This document shows positions 1 through 5,358 of a DNA stretch of 5,358 nt, one piece after another. The position numbers and the translations under genes are program-made. The stretch spans positions 1 to 5,358 of the forward strand of contig JAJZEJ010000816.1 of NCBI GenBank assembly GCA_021828635.1, given 5' to 3'. The first letter of the stretch is position 1. Every line of letters starts with the position of its first letter. The notes under the pieces were generated by a model that saw only the letters and a list, made by a program, of their open reading frames with translations, was not told the origin of the DNA and made no database searches. This stretch comes from Chloroflexota bacterium. GTDB taxonomy: Bacteria > Chloroflexota > Ktedonobacteria > Ktedonobacterales > Ktedonobacteraceae.

Positions 1-1283
1 TGTTCTGGAGCAATGCCAATGCCGCTATCCTGCACTATCACAGAGGCCATCGTCTCATTGCGCGTTGCAATCAGCCTGACTTGGCCGCCGGCATTGGTAT
101 AAATGATAGCATTATCGAGCAAATTCATCACCACCTGGATCAGACGCGCTTCGTCGCCCAGGACAGTGATTGGCTGATCTGCTTGCACTGTGAGCAGAAC
201 GCCACGTTCTGCTGCCAGCAGTTCCGCATTGGCTACCACTGCTTGAACCAAATCATCTAGCCGTAACGGCTCTTGCTCAAAGGTCGCTTTGCCCTCGTCG
301 GCACGCGCCAGGGCGAGCAGATCACTGATAAGATGGCCGAGTCGCTCGGCCTCGGTATTAATATTTTCTAGCAATGCCGTATACTCTGGTGGCGAGAGTT
401 CCTGCAAGAGCGCCAGATCGGTGATACTGTGAATCACCGCGACGGGAGTACGCAGTTCATGTGATGCGTCAGCGACAAAACGGCGTTGGCGTGTAAATGA
501 CAGATCGAGCCGCTCAATCATCTCATTTAATGTTTGTGCTAGGCGACGTACCTCGTCATGTGCTGGCGGCACTGGCACCCGCTGATGCAGATCGCCCGCC
601 TCAATTTGACGCGCAATGCGCGTTAAGCGGTCAATCGGCAAGAATGCGCGGGCCGCCAGCCAGTAACTGCCACAAATAGCCAAGAGGAGTGCAAATGGTG
701 AAATTAGTAGCAGTTCAAGCATGAGGCTATGCAGCGAAGCATTGAGTTGTGCCAGTGACTCACCGACCTGCACAACAGCAAATGACCCCCCATTTTCCGT
801 AATCGCCATACTATAGAGTCGTACCGGTTGTCCATCGCGTGTCTGTACCGTTCCTTCCCATATTTTGCCATGCAATGCCTGTAAAAAACTGCTATGAGGA
901 ACAATCAATGTATGAAAGAGTGAAGAGCTACGCACGCTCCGGCCCTGTGCATCCAGCACACGTACCAATGAGCTAAAGGTTACATCGACGTAAGAACCCT
1001 GTTGATTGTTTGAGGTTGTATTTCCTCCTGAAGCACTGCTATCGGGTAGATCGCCAGTCACATCCTGGATACTAATTGTCCCTCCCTCACGGCTCACCCC
1101 ACTGGCAATCTGTGTTGCTTGCAGATGCAAGGCTTTGTCCAGATTTGTCAGTAAAGAGGTTTGTAACTGGGTATAGAGTAATGCATCTGAGCAGAGCAGC
1201 AAGAGGGCAAAGACCAGCGTATACCATACTGTCAACTGTAGACGAATTCCAGGTGGCCATAATCGGCGCAAGACGAACTTCAT
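1..1283 (-). CDS. Sensor histidine kinase, C-terminus cut by window edge
   Basis: Membrane sensor kinase that should autophosphorylate on a histidine and pass the phosphate to the response regulator encoded just upstream. Reading leftward from the ATG at 1283, 427 codons are open to the edge. Visible order: basic N-terminus, transmembrane helix about residues 16-32, an extracytoplasmic sensor region of roughly 150 residues, second helix about 189-208, HAMP linker about 209-262, H-box SHELRTPVAVI with phospho-acceptor His275, N-box NLLDNAIIYT with Asn391, and G1 box DSGIGIAPE with Asp419. The G2 box and C-terminus lie outside. The sensor region is unrecognised apart from its end (QVGESLAQLNASL), which resembles the segment before the second helix in many HAMP kinases. 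The start is fixed by an AAGGAG ribosome site inside the regulator gene and a one-base overlap (TAATG), so translation is probably coupled. Oddity: the N-box basic residue is Ile394. Family assignment is very secure; the stimulus is unknown. Confidence 0.95.
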   Translation of the reverse strand, partial: MKFVLRRLWPPGIRLQLTVWYTLVFALLLLCSDALLYTQLQTSLLTNLDKALHLQATQIASGVSREGGTISIQDVTGDLPDSSASGGNTTSNNQQGSYVDVTFSSLVRVLDAQGRSVRSSSLFHTLIVPHSSFLQALHGKIWEGTVQTRDGQPVRLYSMAITENGGSFAVVQVGESLAQLNASLHSLMLELLLISPFALLLAICGSYWLAARAFLPIDRLTRIARQIEAGDLHQRVPVPPAHDEVRRLAQTLNEMIERLDLSFTRQRRFVADASHELRTPVAVIHSITDLALLQELSPPEYTALLENINTEAERLGHLISDLLALARADEGKATFEQEPLRLDDLVQAVVANAELLAAERGVLLTVQADQPITVLGDEARLIQVVMNLLDNAIIYTNAGGQVRLIATRNETMASVIVQDSGIGIAPE

Positions 1284-1957
1284 TAGTCTGGCTCCTTGAG
1301 CTGATAGCCTGTGCCGCGCACCGTGTGAATGACGTTCGGTTCGTTATCGGCACAGAGCTTATTACGTAGATAACGAATATAGACATCTATCACATTAGAG
1401 AGGTGTTCGGCGTCAAAATCCCATACATGTTCAGCAATAACAGTACGGCTCAAAACCTGACGCGGATGACGCATCAAAAACTCGAAGAGTGAGTATTCTT
1501 TGCTTGAAAGCACAACCTCTCGTTCACCACGCTTCACCTCATGGGTAGCTGTATCAAGGGTAATATCATAGAAAGATACTATCGAAGATTTTGTAGAACT
1601 GTCACGTCGCAATAAAGCCCGTACTCGCGCCTCTAATTCGCGAAATGCGAAGGGTTTGACTAGATAATCATCGGCCCCAAGATTCAAACCTGTCACGCGC
1701 TGATCGACCTCACCAAGAGCGGTTAGCATGAGAATAGGCATGGTGCGTTTGTGATCTCGCAATTCGCGGCATACCTCAAAACCATTGAGGCCAGGAAGCA
1801 GCACATCCAGAATCAGCAAATCATATGAGACGCTCAAACCGGAGGCTAGTGCATCTTCGCCATTCGCGGTAAGGTCAACAGCATAATGGTACTTTTCCAA
1901 GCCCTTCTTCAGATTCGGCCCTAACGATGGATTATCTTCCGCTAGTAAGATACGCAT
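1283..1957 (-). CDS. OmpR/PhoB-family response regulator
   Basis: Complete 224-residue two-component transcription factor, a normal length for the OmpR/PhoB family. The receiver domain spans about 1-118, with acidic pocket Glu7-Asp8, phospho-acceptor Asp51 in ILDVLLPGLNG, switch Thr79, aromatic Tyr98 and Lys101 in the KPF motif. The winged-helix DNA-binding domain is about 127-221. Its recognition-helix segment is SNVIDVYIRYLRNKL (187-201), and the closing wing motif is HTVRGTGYQL. All catalytic residues are intact, so it should be phosphorylated by the downstream kinase and bind promoter DNA as a dimer. The start is supported by AAGGAG at 1964-1969, six bases before the ATG. It is first in the operon, and its last codons carry the ribosome site of the kinase gene. 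Possible targets are its own promoter and the divergent glycosidase gene, but this is inference. No symbol is given because many paralogues share this architecture. Confidence 0.97.
   Translation of the reverse strand: MRILLAEDNPSLGPNLKKGLEKYHYAVDLTANGEDALASGLSVSYDLLILDVLLPGLNGFEVCRELRDHKRTMPILMLTALGEVDQRVTGLNLGADDYLVKPFAFRELEARVRALLRRDSSTKSSIVSFYDITLDTATHEVKRGEREVVLSSKEYSLFEFLMRHPRQVLSRTVIAEHVWDFDAEHLSNVIDVYIRYLRNKLCADNEPNVIHTVRGTGYQLKEPD
1292..1297 (-). promoter_or_regulatory. Ribosome binding site of the kinase gene, inside the regulator gene
   Basis: AAGGAG on the minus strand lies eight bases before the kinase ATG and encodes Lys221-Glu222 of the regulator. Together with the TAATG stop/start overlap it fixes the kinase start and implies coupled translation of the pair. 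Confidence 0.85.
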
Positions 1958-2054
1958 AAAATACTCCTTCCAACTGCCTGGTATAGTTCTTGTTCGTTCA
2001 TATCTATTGATTGTACTGCCAAAAAATGAGCAGAGGATGAGTAGTAATGTCTAT

Positions 2055-2076
2055 TTCATGAATACCTACTTTCATG
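2055..2076. repeat. Inverted repeat, possible operator
   Basis: CATGAA (2057-2062) and TTCATG (2071-2076) are perfect inverted arms with an 8-base spacer. The left arm is part of the 8-base palindrome TTCATGAA (2055-2062). TTTCATG also occurs as a direct repeat at 2054-2060 and 2070-2076, 16 bases start to start. Its position midway between divergent genes suits a regulator site. The 16-base step does not match the usual 10-11 base spacing of OmpR-type half-sites, so assignment to the neighbouring regulator is only a guess. Confidence 0.4.
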
Positions 2077-2118
2077 GTCTTCTCATTTGTCACTGGTAGA
2101 GTAGTCACCAGGGATATG

Positions 2119-2131
2119 CAAAAGGCTTTTG
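2119..2131. repeat. Short palindrome CAAAAG-G-CTTTTG
   Basis: Perfect 6-base arms around a single central base, followed by a T run (2132-2137), about 47 bases before the glycosidase ATG. The one-base centre is too small for an RNA hairpin loop unless inner pairs open, so a protein-binding site is more likely than a terminator. It could also be chance in AT-rich DNA. Confidence 0.3.
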
Positions 2132-2159
2132 TTTTTTGCTCTATCTTCCATCGGATGTT

Positions 2160-2166
2160 AGGAAGG
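2160..2166 (+). promoter_or_regulatory. Ribosome binding site deciding the glycosidase start
   Basis: AGGAAGG lies 11 bases before the ATG at 2178. The longer reading frame opens at a TTG at 2136, which has no purine-rich site before it, so the ATG is preferred despite the slightly long spacing. Confidence 0.6.
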
Positions 2167-2177
2167 ATTTTATATAT

Positions 2178-3527
2178 ATGAGGCATTCACGACAGCCATT
2201 GAAAAAGACAGCATTTACTGAGAGCCAAAATGCTCCCAGGCTAATAAAATCACCACTCCCATTTCCAGATATGACGGGTGAGGCAAAAAACTCTTTAGCA
2301 ACTTCCAAATTTCCGCGACGTTCTGCTCGCAACAAGAAGTTTCGGTTATGGCTGATTGGCATCCCTTTGGTTTTTATCGTAGTTGTTATGCTATTTGAGC
2401 AAGCCAGTGGACAGGGTGGCGCAACACTTGCGGATGCATTACGTGCCACGCTTGGTCCAGCTTCCGCAGCGCAGGTGGAGTCCTGGTATCTGGGACTAAA
2501 TGATACTATCCATCAACTCCAATATCGTCTGCCTGGGCAACACGTAGCTGCCCCGTGGCTTGTCAAAGGAGCAACACCCACCCCTACTCTTACTACGTCT
2601 ACTATTCCCAATCCTACGCCCACGGCGATTACATTAGCTCCCATACCATTTACAGCAATTCATCCGTTGCTTTCTCCTCCTATAGAGGGCGAGGGTGTAT
2701 GGCAAACACAGGTACAATCAACAGCCACAGCCACTATTCCTTCGTTGCCTATCATCGCTAGAACATTTCTTCGTCCAGACCCGGTGCGTCCCTACGCGGT
2801 TGTTACCATGCTGCAATTTGATACACGCTTCATGCGTTTACACATGGTTGCCGGAACCACACAACCAGGCGGGCCACGTGGTATAGCTGGTCCTGGGATA
2901 ATTCCCGTTGCCGATCAGCAGACATTGCTTGCCGCATTTAATGGTGGTTTCAAATTCGCTGATGGGCAATATGGCATGATGGCGATGGGTGTAACCTATG
3001 TTCCTCCTCAGCCTAATGCTGCAACTATTGCCGTCACAAAAGAGGGGCAGATTTTGCTTGGTGCCTGGGGAAGCGATCCACGTCTCACGACGCAAAATTC
3101 TGATCTGCTTGCCTGGCGTCAGAATGCCGCACTCCTTATTAATAACGGAGTAGTTAACCCACTGACAAGCGATGGGGCTGCGTGGGGCGGCACCATTCTC
3201 AATAGCACCTATACCTGGCGATCAGGGATAGGCATTACTGCCGATGGCTCTCTGATTTATGCTGCTGGTAATTCGCTTTCTGCTCAAACACTCGGTGTTG
3301 CATTACAATCCGCTGGTGCCGTAATGGCGATGCAGACAGATATCAATCCATTCTGGGTGCGTGCCTTTCTCTATACGCACAACCAGCAACATCAATTGAT
3401 AGCGACCAAATTAGACCCTTCCATGCAAGGAACAGGCAACGAGTACCTACTTAGCACGACACGCGATTTCTTCTACCTGACGTACATGACACCTACACTT
3501 CCCCCGCAAAACACGAAACGCGGTTAA
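2178..3527 (+). CDS. Membrane-anchored phosphodiester glycosidase (DUF2233/NAGPA-like)
   Basis: Predicted exported enzyme of 449 residues. Relatives of the NAGPA domain (Pfam PF09992) cleave sugar-1-phosphodiester bonds; the substrate here is unknown. Residues 1-56 are a basic cytoplasmic tail (RRSARNKKFR before the membrane). Residues 57-73 form one hydrophobic helix acting as an uncleaved signal anchor, with the rest outside. A spacer with a Pro/Thr-rich stretch (132-157, ATPTPT and NPTPT repeats) leads to the catalytic domain, about 205-437. Supporting motifs are GPRGIAGPGIIP, the FNGGFKF strand with Asn255-Gly256-Gly257, and AMQTDINPFWVRAFLY near the end. In that last motif Asp388-Ile389-Asn390 stands where many members have Asp-Gly-Gly; I recall a DIN variant from actinobacterial homologues. 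The ATG at 2178 is chosen over an upstream TTG at 2136 because of the ribosome site. The UbiA-type prenyltransferase follows on the same strand. Family call is good; activity and substrate are inferred. Confidence 0.85.
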   Translation: MRHSRQPLKKTAFTESQNAPRLIKSPLPFPDMTGEAKNSLATSKFPRRSARNKKFRLWLIGIPLVFIVVVMLFEQASGQGGATLADALRATLGPASAAQVESWYLGLNDTIHQLQYRLPGQHVAAPWLVKGATPTPTLTTSTIPNPTPTAITLAPIPFTAIHPLLSPPIEGEGVWQTQVQSTATATIPSLPIIARTFLRPDPVRPYAVVTMLQFDTRFMRLHMVAGTTQPGGPRGIAGPGIIPVADQQTLLAAFNGGFKFADGQYGMMAMGVTYVPPQPNAATIAVTKEGQILLGAWGSDPRLTTQNSDLLAWRQNAALLINNGVVNPLTSDGAAWGGTILNSTYTWRSGIGITADGSLIYAAGNSLSAQTLGVALQSAGAVMAMQTDINPFWVRAFLYTHNQQHQLIATKLDPSMQGTGNEYLLSTTRDFFYLTYMTPTLPPQNTKRG

Positions 3528-3543
3528 TCTCCTAATGAGAAAT

Positions 3544-3585
3544 TTTATAGGCGCTTTTGTCAGTGTCTATGCTCGACTTTATAGG
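3544..3585 (+). repeat. Direct repeat TTTATAGG, two copies
   Basis: TTTATAGG occurs at 3544-3551 and 3578-3585, 34 bases apart, each followed by a GC-rich tract (CGC, GGCG). The second copy forms the -10 of the candidate promoter before the prenyltransferase gene. The first copy may be a duplicated promoter element or chance. Confidence 0.35.
3557..3585 (+). promoter_or_regulatory. Candidate promoter for the prenyltransferase gene
   Basis: TTGTCA (3557-3562, five of six matches to the -35 consensus), a 17-base spacer, then TATAGG (3580-3585, four of six to the -10). Transcription would start near 3592, leaving a leader of about 37 bases. The gap from the glycosidase stop is only 101 bases and has no clear terminator, so the gene may also be read through from upstream. 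Confidence 0.5.
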
Positions 3586-3628
3586 GGCGAGAGGGCTTTA
3601 ATTGCTACATAACGAATGGTAAATATCG

Positions 3629-4615
3629 ATGAATATAGAAAAAAATCACTTGGTGATAAAAACTGCTTTATCACCCAGATTGATATATGCGGCTAGAATA
3701 AAAGGTATTGCGCGTGCAATGCGCCCACGCCAGTGGACGAAAAATGGCGCGGTCTTCGTCGGCATTGTTTTCTCTCAACGCCTCTTCTCACTTGTGGCGA
3801 TTGAACGCGCTTTGCTGGCTTTTGTGATCTTCTGCCTGGCTTCAAGCAGCGTCTATCTGCTCAATGACCTGTTTGATATGCAGTATGATCGACAGCACCC
3901 GACTAAAAAGCTGCGTCCCTTTGCCTCTGGTCTGGTGCCTGTACACTGGGGCTTGATAGCAATCATGCTCTTGCTGCTTCTCTGTGCTGGTCTGCTTCTC
4001 ATTCTCTTCCAGCCTTCCCTTCGCCCCTACCATGATGTATTTGCTAAAGTAGGAGGCGCAAATATCCTTTTTACGCTTACCATTATTGTCTATATCACGC
4101 TCATGGCGTGCTATAGCGGCTACCTGAAACATGTCGCGTTACTCGACGTTTTTATCATTGCCAGTGGCTTTGTGTTACGCATTTTCGCGGGTGCTATCGT
4201 GATAGCTGTTTCTATCTCTCCCTGGCTCTATCTCGTGACATGTTTTCTTTCCCTTTTCCTGGCATTCAGCAAACGTCGTTACGAACTTATTCTGCTACAA
4301 GAGCAAGCTGAGCATCATCGACTCACACTAAAAGAATACAATGTAGCCATGCTCGATCAGGTCATTACCATCGTTGTCACGGGAACAATCATTGCCTACA
4401 GTATCTACACTATCGAAGGCCCAACCAAGAATCATCTACTCGTTTTGACGATCCCTTTCGTTCTCTATGGCATATTACGTTACCTGTACTTGATGCATAT
4501 GCATAAGGGAGGTGGTAGCCCAGAAGAAGTGTTGTTACGGGATACGCACGTTAGGGCGAGTGTCGTACTATGCGTCCTCTTTGTTATCACTCTGCTCTAT
4601 TTTGTGCCAGTTTGA
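3629..4615 (+). CDS. UbiA-family decaprenyl-phosphate phosphoribosyltransferase-like
   Basis: Integral-membrane prenyltransferase of 328 residues, closest in motif pattern to the mycobacterial enzyme Rv3806c. That enzyme transfers phosphoribose from PRPP to decaprenyl phosphate and feeds decaprenylphosphoryl-ribose/arabinose synthesis. Visible signatures: MRPRQWTKN (31-39) at the membrane entry; the Mg-binding motif NDLFDMQYDRQHP with Asn79, Asp80, Asp83, Asp87; the KKLRP tail with Lys93, Lys94 and Arg96; the second conserved block Y162-S-x-x-L-K with Asp173 and GFVLR (180-184); FSKRRYEL after the mid helices; and the C-terminal SPEEVLLRD block, which matches GEPEDIALRD of the mycobacterial enzyme. 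About eight or nine hydrophobic helices are seen. The loop around 127-145 seems longer than usual. No strong ribosome site precedes the ATG; Met31 is an alternative start but would trim the helix before the first motif. Other UbiA activities cannot be excluded, but the RPRQW and LRD blocks favour phosphoribosyl transfer. Confidence 0.88.
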   Translation: MNIEKNHLVIKTALSPRLIYAARIKGIARAMRPRQWTKNGAVFVGIVFSQRLFSLVAIERALLAFVIFCLASSSVYLLNDLFDMQYDRQHPTKKLRPFASGLVPVHWGLIAIMLLLLLCAGLLLILFQPSLRPYHDVFAKVGGANILFTLTIIVYITLMACYSGYLKHVALLDVFIIASGFVLRIFAGAIVIAVSISPWLYLVTCFLSLFLAFSKRRYELILLQEQAEHHRLTLKEYNVAMLDQVITIVVTGTIIAYSIYTIEGPTKNHLLVLTIPFVLYGILRYLYLMHMHKGGGSPEEVLLRDTHVRASVVLCVLFVITLLYFVPV

Positions 4616-4671
4616 CCAATGTTTTTTTACAAGAGGCGCACAACTCCACGCCGCTCTATTCGTACTATCTT

Positions 4672-4684
4672 ATAGCAAAGCTAT
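4672..4684. repeat. Inverted repeat ATAGC-AAA-GCTAT next to the secA -10
   Basis: Perfect 5-base arms with a 3-base centre lie directly in the promoter spacer, ending two bases before TATAAT. A repressor or activator bound there would touch RNA polymerase. No known regulator is recognised from it. Confidence 0.4.
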
Positions 4685-4692
4685 GGTATAAT
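4684..4692 (+). promoter_or_regulatory. Extended -10 promoter of secA
   Basis: TGGTATAAT carries a perfect -10 hexamer (4687-4692) preceded by the TGn extension. The -35 position, about 4664-4669 (ACTATC), is poor, as is common when the extended element is present. The expected start is near 4699, giving secA a leader of about 100 bases. Confidence 0.65.
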
Positions 4693-4699
4693 ACAGCGA

Positions 4700-4753
4700 A
4701 TGTTTATCGCTTGCCTTAATGACAATCGCATGAGTAGCAACATCCGCGCATAA
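4700..4753 (+). CDS. Possible 17-residue leader ORF before secA
   Basis: ATG at 4700 runs to TAA at 4751-4753 and encodes MFIACLNDNRMSSNIRA. Its ATG falls about one base after the predicted transcription start, so it would be translated leaderless if used. It has no ribosome site, no signal peptide and no resemblance that I recognise to the SecM arrest peptide of enterobacteria. It is listed because leader peptides upstream of secA have precedent. A chance ORF of this size is quite likely. Confidence 0.2.
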   Translation: MFIACLNDNRMSSNIRA

Positions 4754-4783
4754 CCAGATAAGTAGTAAGCACCGATGCCATGT

Positions 4784-4788
4784 AGGAG
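4784..4788 (+). promoter_or_regulatory. Ribosome binding site of secA
   Basis: AGGAG lies 12 bases before the ATG at 4801. An in-frame ATG at 4789 directly abuts this site with no spacing and so is not usable with it; this favours 4801, although the spacing is longer than ideal. Confidence 0.6.
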
Positions 4789-4800
4789 ATGATTCATACT

Positions 4801-5358
4801 ATGCAATTCTTTGGGAAAATAATGGGCGATCCCAATAAGCGTGATCTCAAGGCTATTCAGCCGCTTATCGATAAAATTAATGCCTTTGAACCAACAATCA
4901 AACAACTCAGCGACCAGGAATTGGCTGCTAAAACGGTTGAGTTTCGCTCACAACTCTTTCTGTATCTCAAAGGCGGCATGGTGCTGGAAGACGAACTCGT
5001 CAAAGCGTTTCGTGAGGCGCTGGAAACCGTTGATGGCTACGCCAACCAGTGTTCCGATGCCGATCTACATAGCGCCGTCAACCCCTATCGCCTGACCATT
5101 GAGCAACGCGACGACCCAGAGCATGATCTGCGCGATCACCTGCACGACACACTCTCAGAATGCTTTGAGCAGTCTTATGAAAAACTCTGTCCCACATTGA
5201 ACCGTTTCAAGGTCGAACGCGCCATGCAGCTTGCGGAGGAACAGCAGGCATGGTATGTCGATGCTGAACAGGCTGAACAAACCGTTCTCAAGGCACTCAT
5301 TCAGGCCGAACCGGTCATCAATGAGATCGAAGACGAGTTACGCAGCGAGGCATTTATG
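4801..5358 (+). CDS. secA: Preprotein translocase ATPase SecA, N-terminal part, expanded
   Basis: SecA is the cytoplasmic motor that pushes unfolded preproteins through the SecYEG channel. Only the first 186 codons are present; the frame is open at the window end. Residues 1-52 match the SecA start: MQFFGKIMGDPNKRDLK, then QPLIDKINAFEP and LSDQELAAKTVEFRSQL, equivalent to the family's GDxNxRxLK, IxxINxLEP and LSDxELxxKTxEFRxRL pattern. Residues 59-77 (GMVLEDELVKAFREALETV) may match the usual LDDLLPEAFAVVREA segment. After that the normal RRTLGMRHFDVQLIGG and the Walker A motif GEGKT should follow by about residue 105 but do not. Instead comes a hydrophilic, charged, probably helical stretch with Cys84, Cys121, Cys130 and a His cluster (108, 113, 115). 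The reading frame stays open and protein-like, so this looks like an in-frame insertion, not a frameshift. The SecA call is strong for the N-terminus; completeness cannot be seen. Confidence 0.85.
   Translation, partial: MQFFGKIMGDPNKRDLKAIQPLIDKINAFEPTIKQLSDQELAAKTVEFRSQLFLYLKGGMVLEDELVKAFREALETVDGYANQCSDADLHSAVNPYRLTIEQRDDPEHDLRDHLHDTLSECFEQSYEKLCPTLNRFKVERAMQLAEEQQAWYVDAEQAEQTVLKALIQAEPVINEIEDELRSEAFM

Larger units (their letters stand above)
1958..2177. promoter_or_regulatory. Divergent intergenic region with short palindromes
   Basis: This AT-rich, 220-base gap must hold the promoters of the leftward two-component operon and of the rightward glycosidase gene. For the leftward operon, the best -10 is TACAAT on the minus strand (plus coordinates 2010-2015), but no good -35 lies 17 bases upstream. 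For the rightward gene, TTGTCA at 2087-2092 is a fair -35, but the nearest AT-rich -10 (GATATG, 2113-2118) is spaced too far away. Two symmetric elements, at 2055-2076 and 2119-2131, are described separately. No convincing ORF is seen here. The region is certain to be regulatory by position, but the individual promoter calls are weak. Confidence 0.5.

Noticed and set aside
497..1386. Open frames on both strands within the kinase and regulator genes
   Set aside because: These are shadows of the kinase and regulator coding frames; they have no motifs, while the true frames carry complete domain signatures.
2136..2177. TTG start extending the glycosidase by 14 residues
   Set aside because: No purine-rich ribosome site precedes the TTG, and the added segment contains the AGGAAGG site that serves the ATG at 2178.
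2555..3095. Short open frames inside the glycosidase gene
   Set aside because: Low-complexity or motif-free translations of the Pro/Thr linker and catalytic-domain DNA in wrong frames.
4622..4657. Terminator after the prenyltransferase gene
   Set aside because: The T run at 4622-4628 has no stable stem before it, and the weak bulged stem at 4632-4657 (core GGCG/CGCC) has no T run after it.
4789..4800. Upstream in-frame ATG for secA
   Set aside because: It directly abuts AGGAG with no spacing; the ATG at 4801 is better placed and gives the usual short SecA N-terminus.
4681..5095. Two overlapping frames, minus 4681-4905 and plus 4841-5095
   Set aside because: Both overlap the secA start in other frames, have no family features and no ribosome sites; secA reads cleanly through them.
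5053..5178. Metal-binding domain in the SecA insertion
   Set aside because: Cys84, Cys121, Cys130 and His108, 113, 115 are present, but without the paired CxxC or HxxxH spacing of a known zinc site; too weak to annotate.
4801..5358. Frameshift as the cause of the missing Walker A motif
   Set aside because: The frame stays open for all 186 codons with coding-like composition, and no SecA-like motif is visible in the open segments of the other frames.

Overview
The window reads as chromosomal DNA of a mid-GC bacterium, most plausibly a Ktedonobacteria-like member of the Chloroflexota. That placement is inference. It rests on a Pro/Thr linker in a secreted envelope enzyme, a phosphodiester glycosidase beside a decaprenyl-phosphate phosphoribosyltransferase-type UbiA protein, and a SecA with an unusually expanded N-terminus. 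Five protein genes are seen: three complete, and one cut at each window edge. I found no RNA gene, CRISPR array, insertion sequence or phage gene.

Left part, minus strand (1-1957): an OmpR/PhoB-type response regulator is followed by its sensor histidine kinase in a TAATG overlap, forming a two-component operon read leftward. The kinase is cut by the window start just after its G1 box. It is open from its ATG to the edge.

Middle, plus strand (2178-4615): a 220-base divergent intergenic region with several small palindromes separates the two-component operon from a membrane-anchored phosphodiester glycosidase (DUF2233/NAGPA-like). After a 101-base gap that holds a candidate promoter comes an integral-membrane UbiA-superfamily prenyltransferase, best matched to decaprenyl-phosphate phosphoribosyltransferase. 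Together these two suggest cell-envelope glycan metabolism: a lipid-linked pentose donor made in the membrane, and an exported enzyme acting on sugar phosphodiesters. Whether the adjacent two-component system controls them is not shown.

Right part, plus strand (4616-5358): a 185-base leader region holds a clear extended -10 promoter, a short inverted repeat and a possible 17-residue leader ORF. It precedes secA, the motor ATPase of the Sec pathway. The first 50 or so residues are typical of SecA. The following 100-plus residues up to the window edge are not, and the Walker A motif, normally near residue 105, has not appeared by residue 186. This N-terminal insertion is the most unusual thing in the window.
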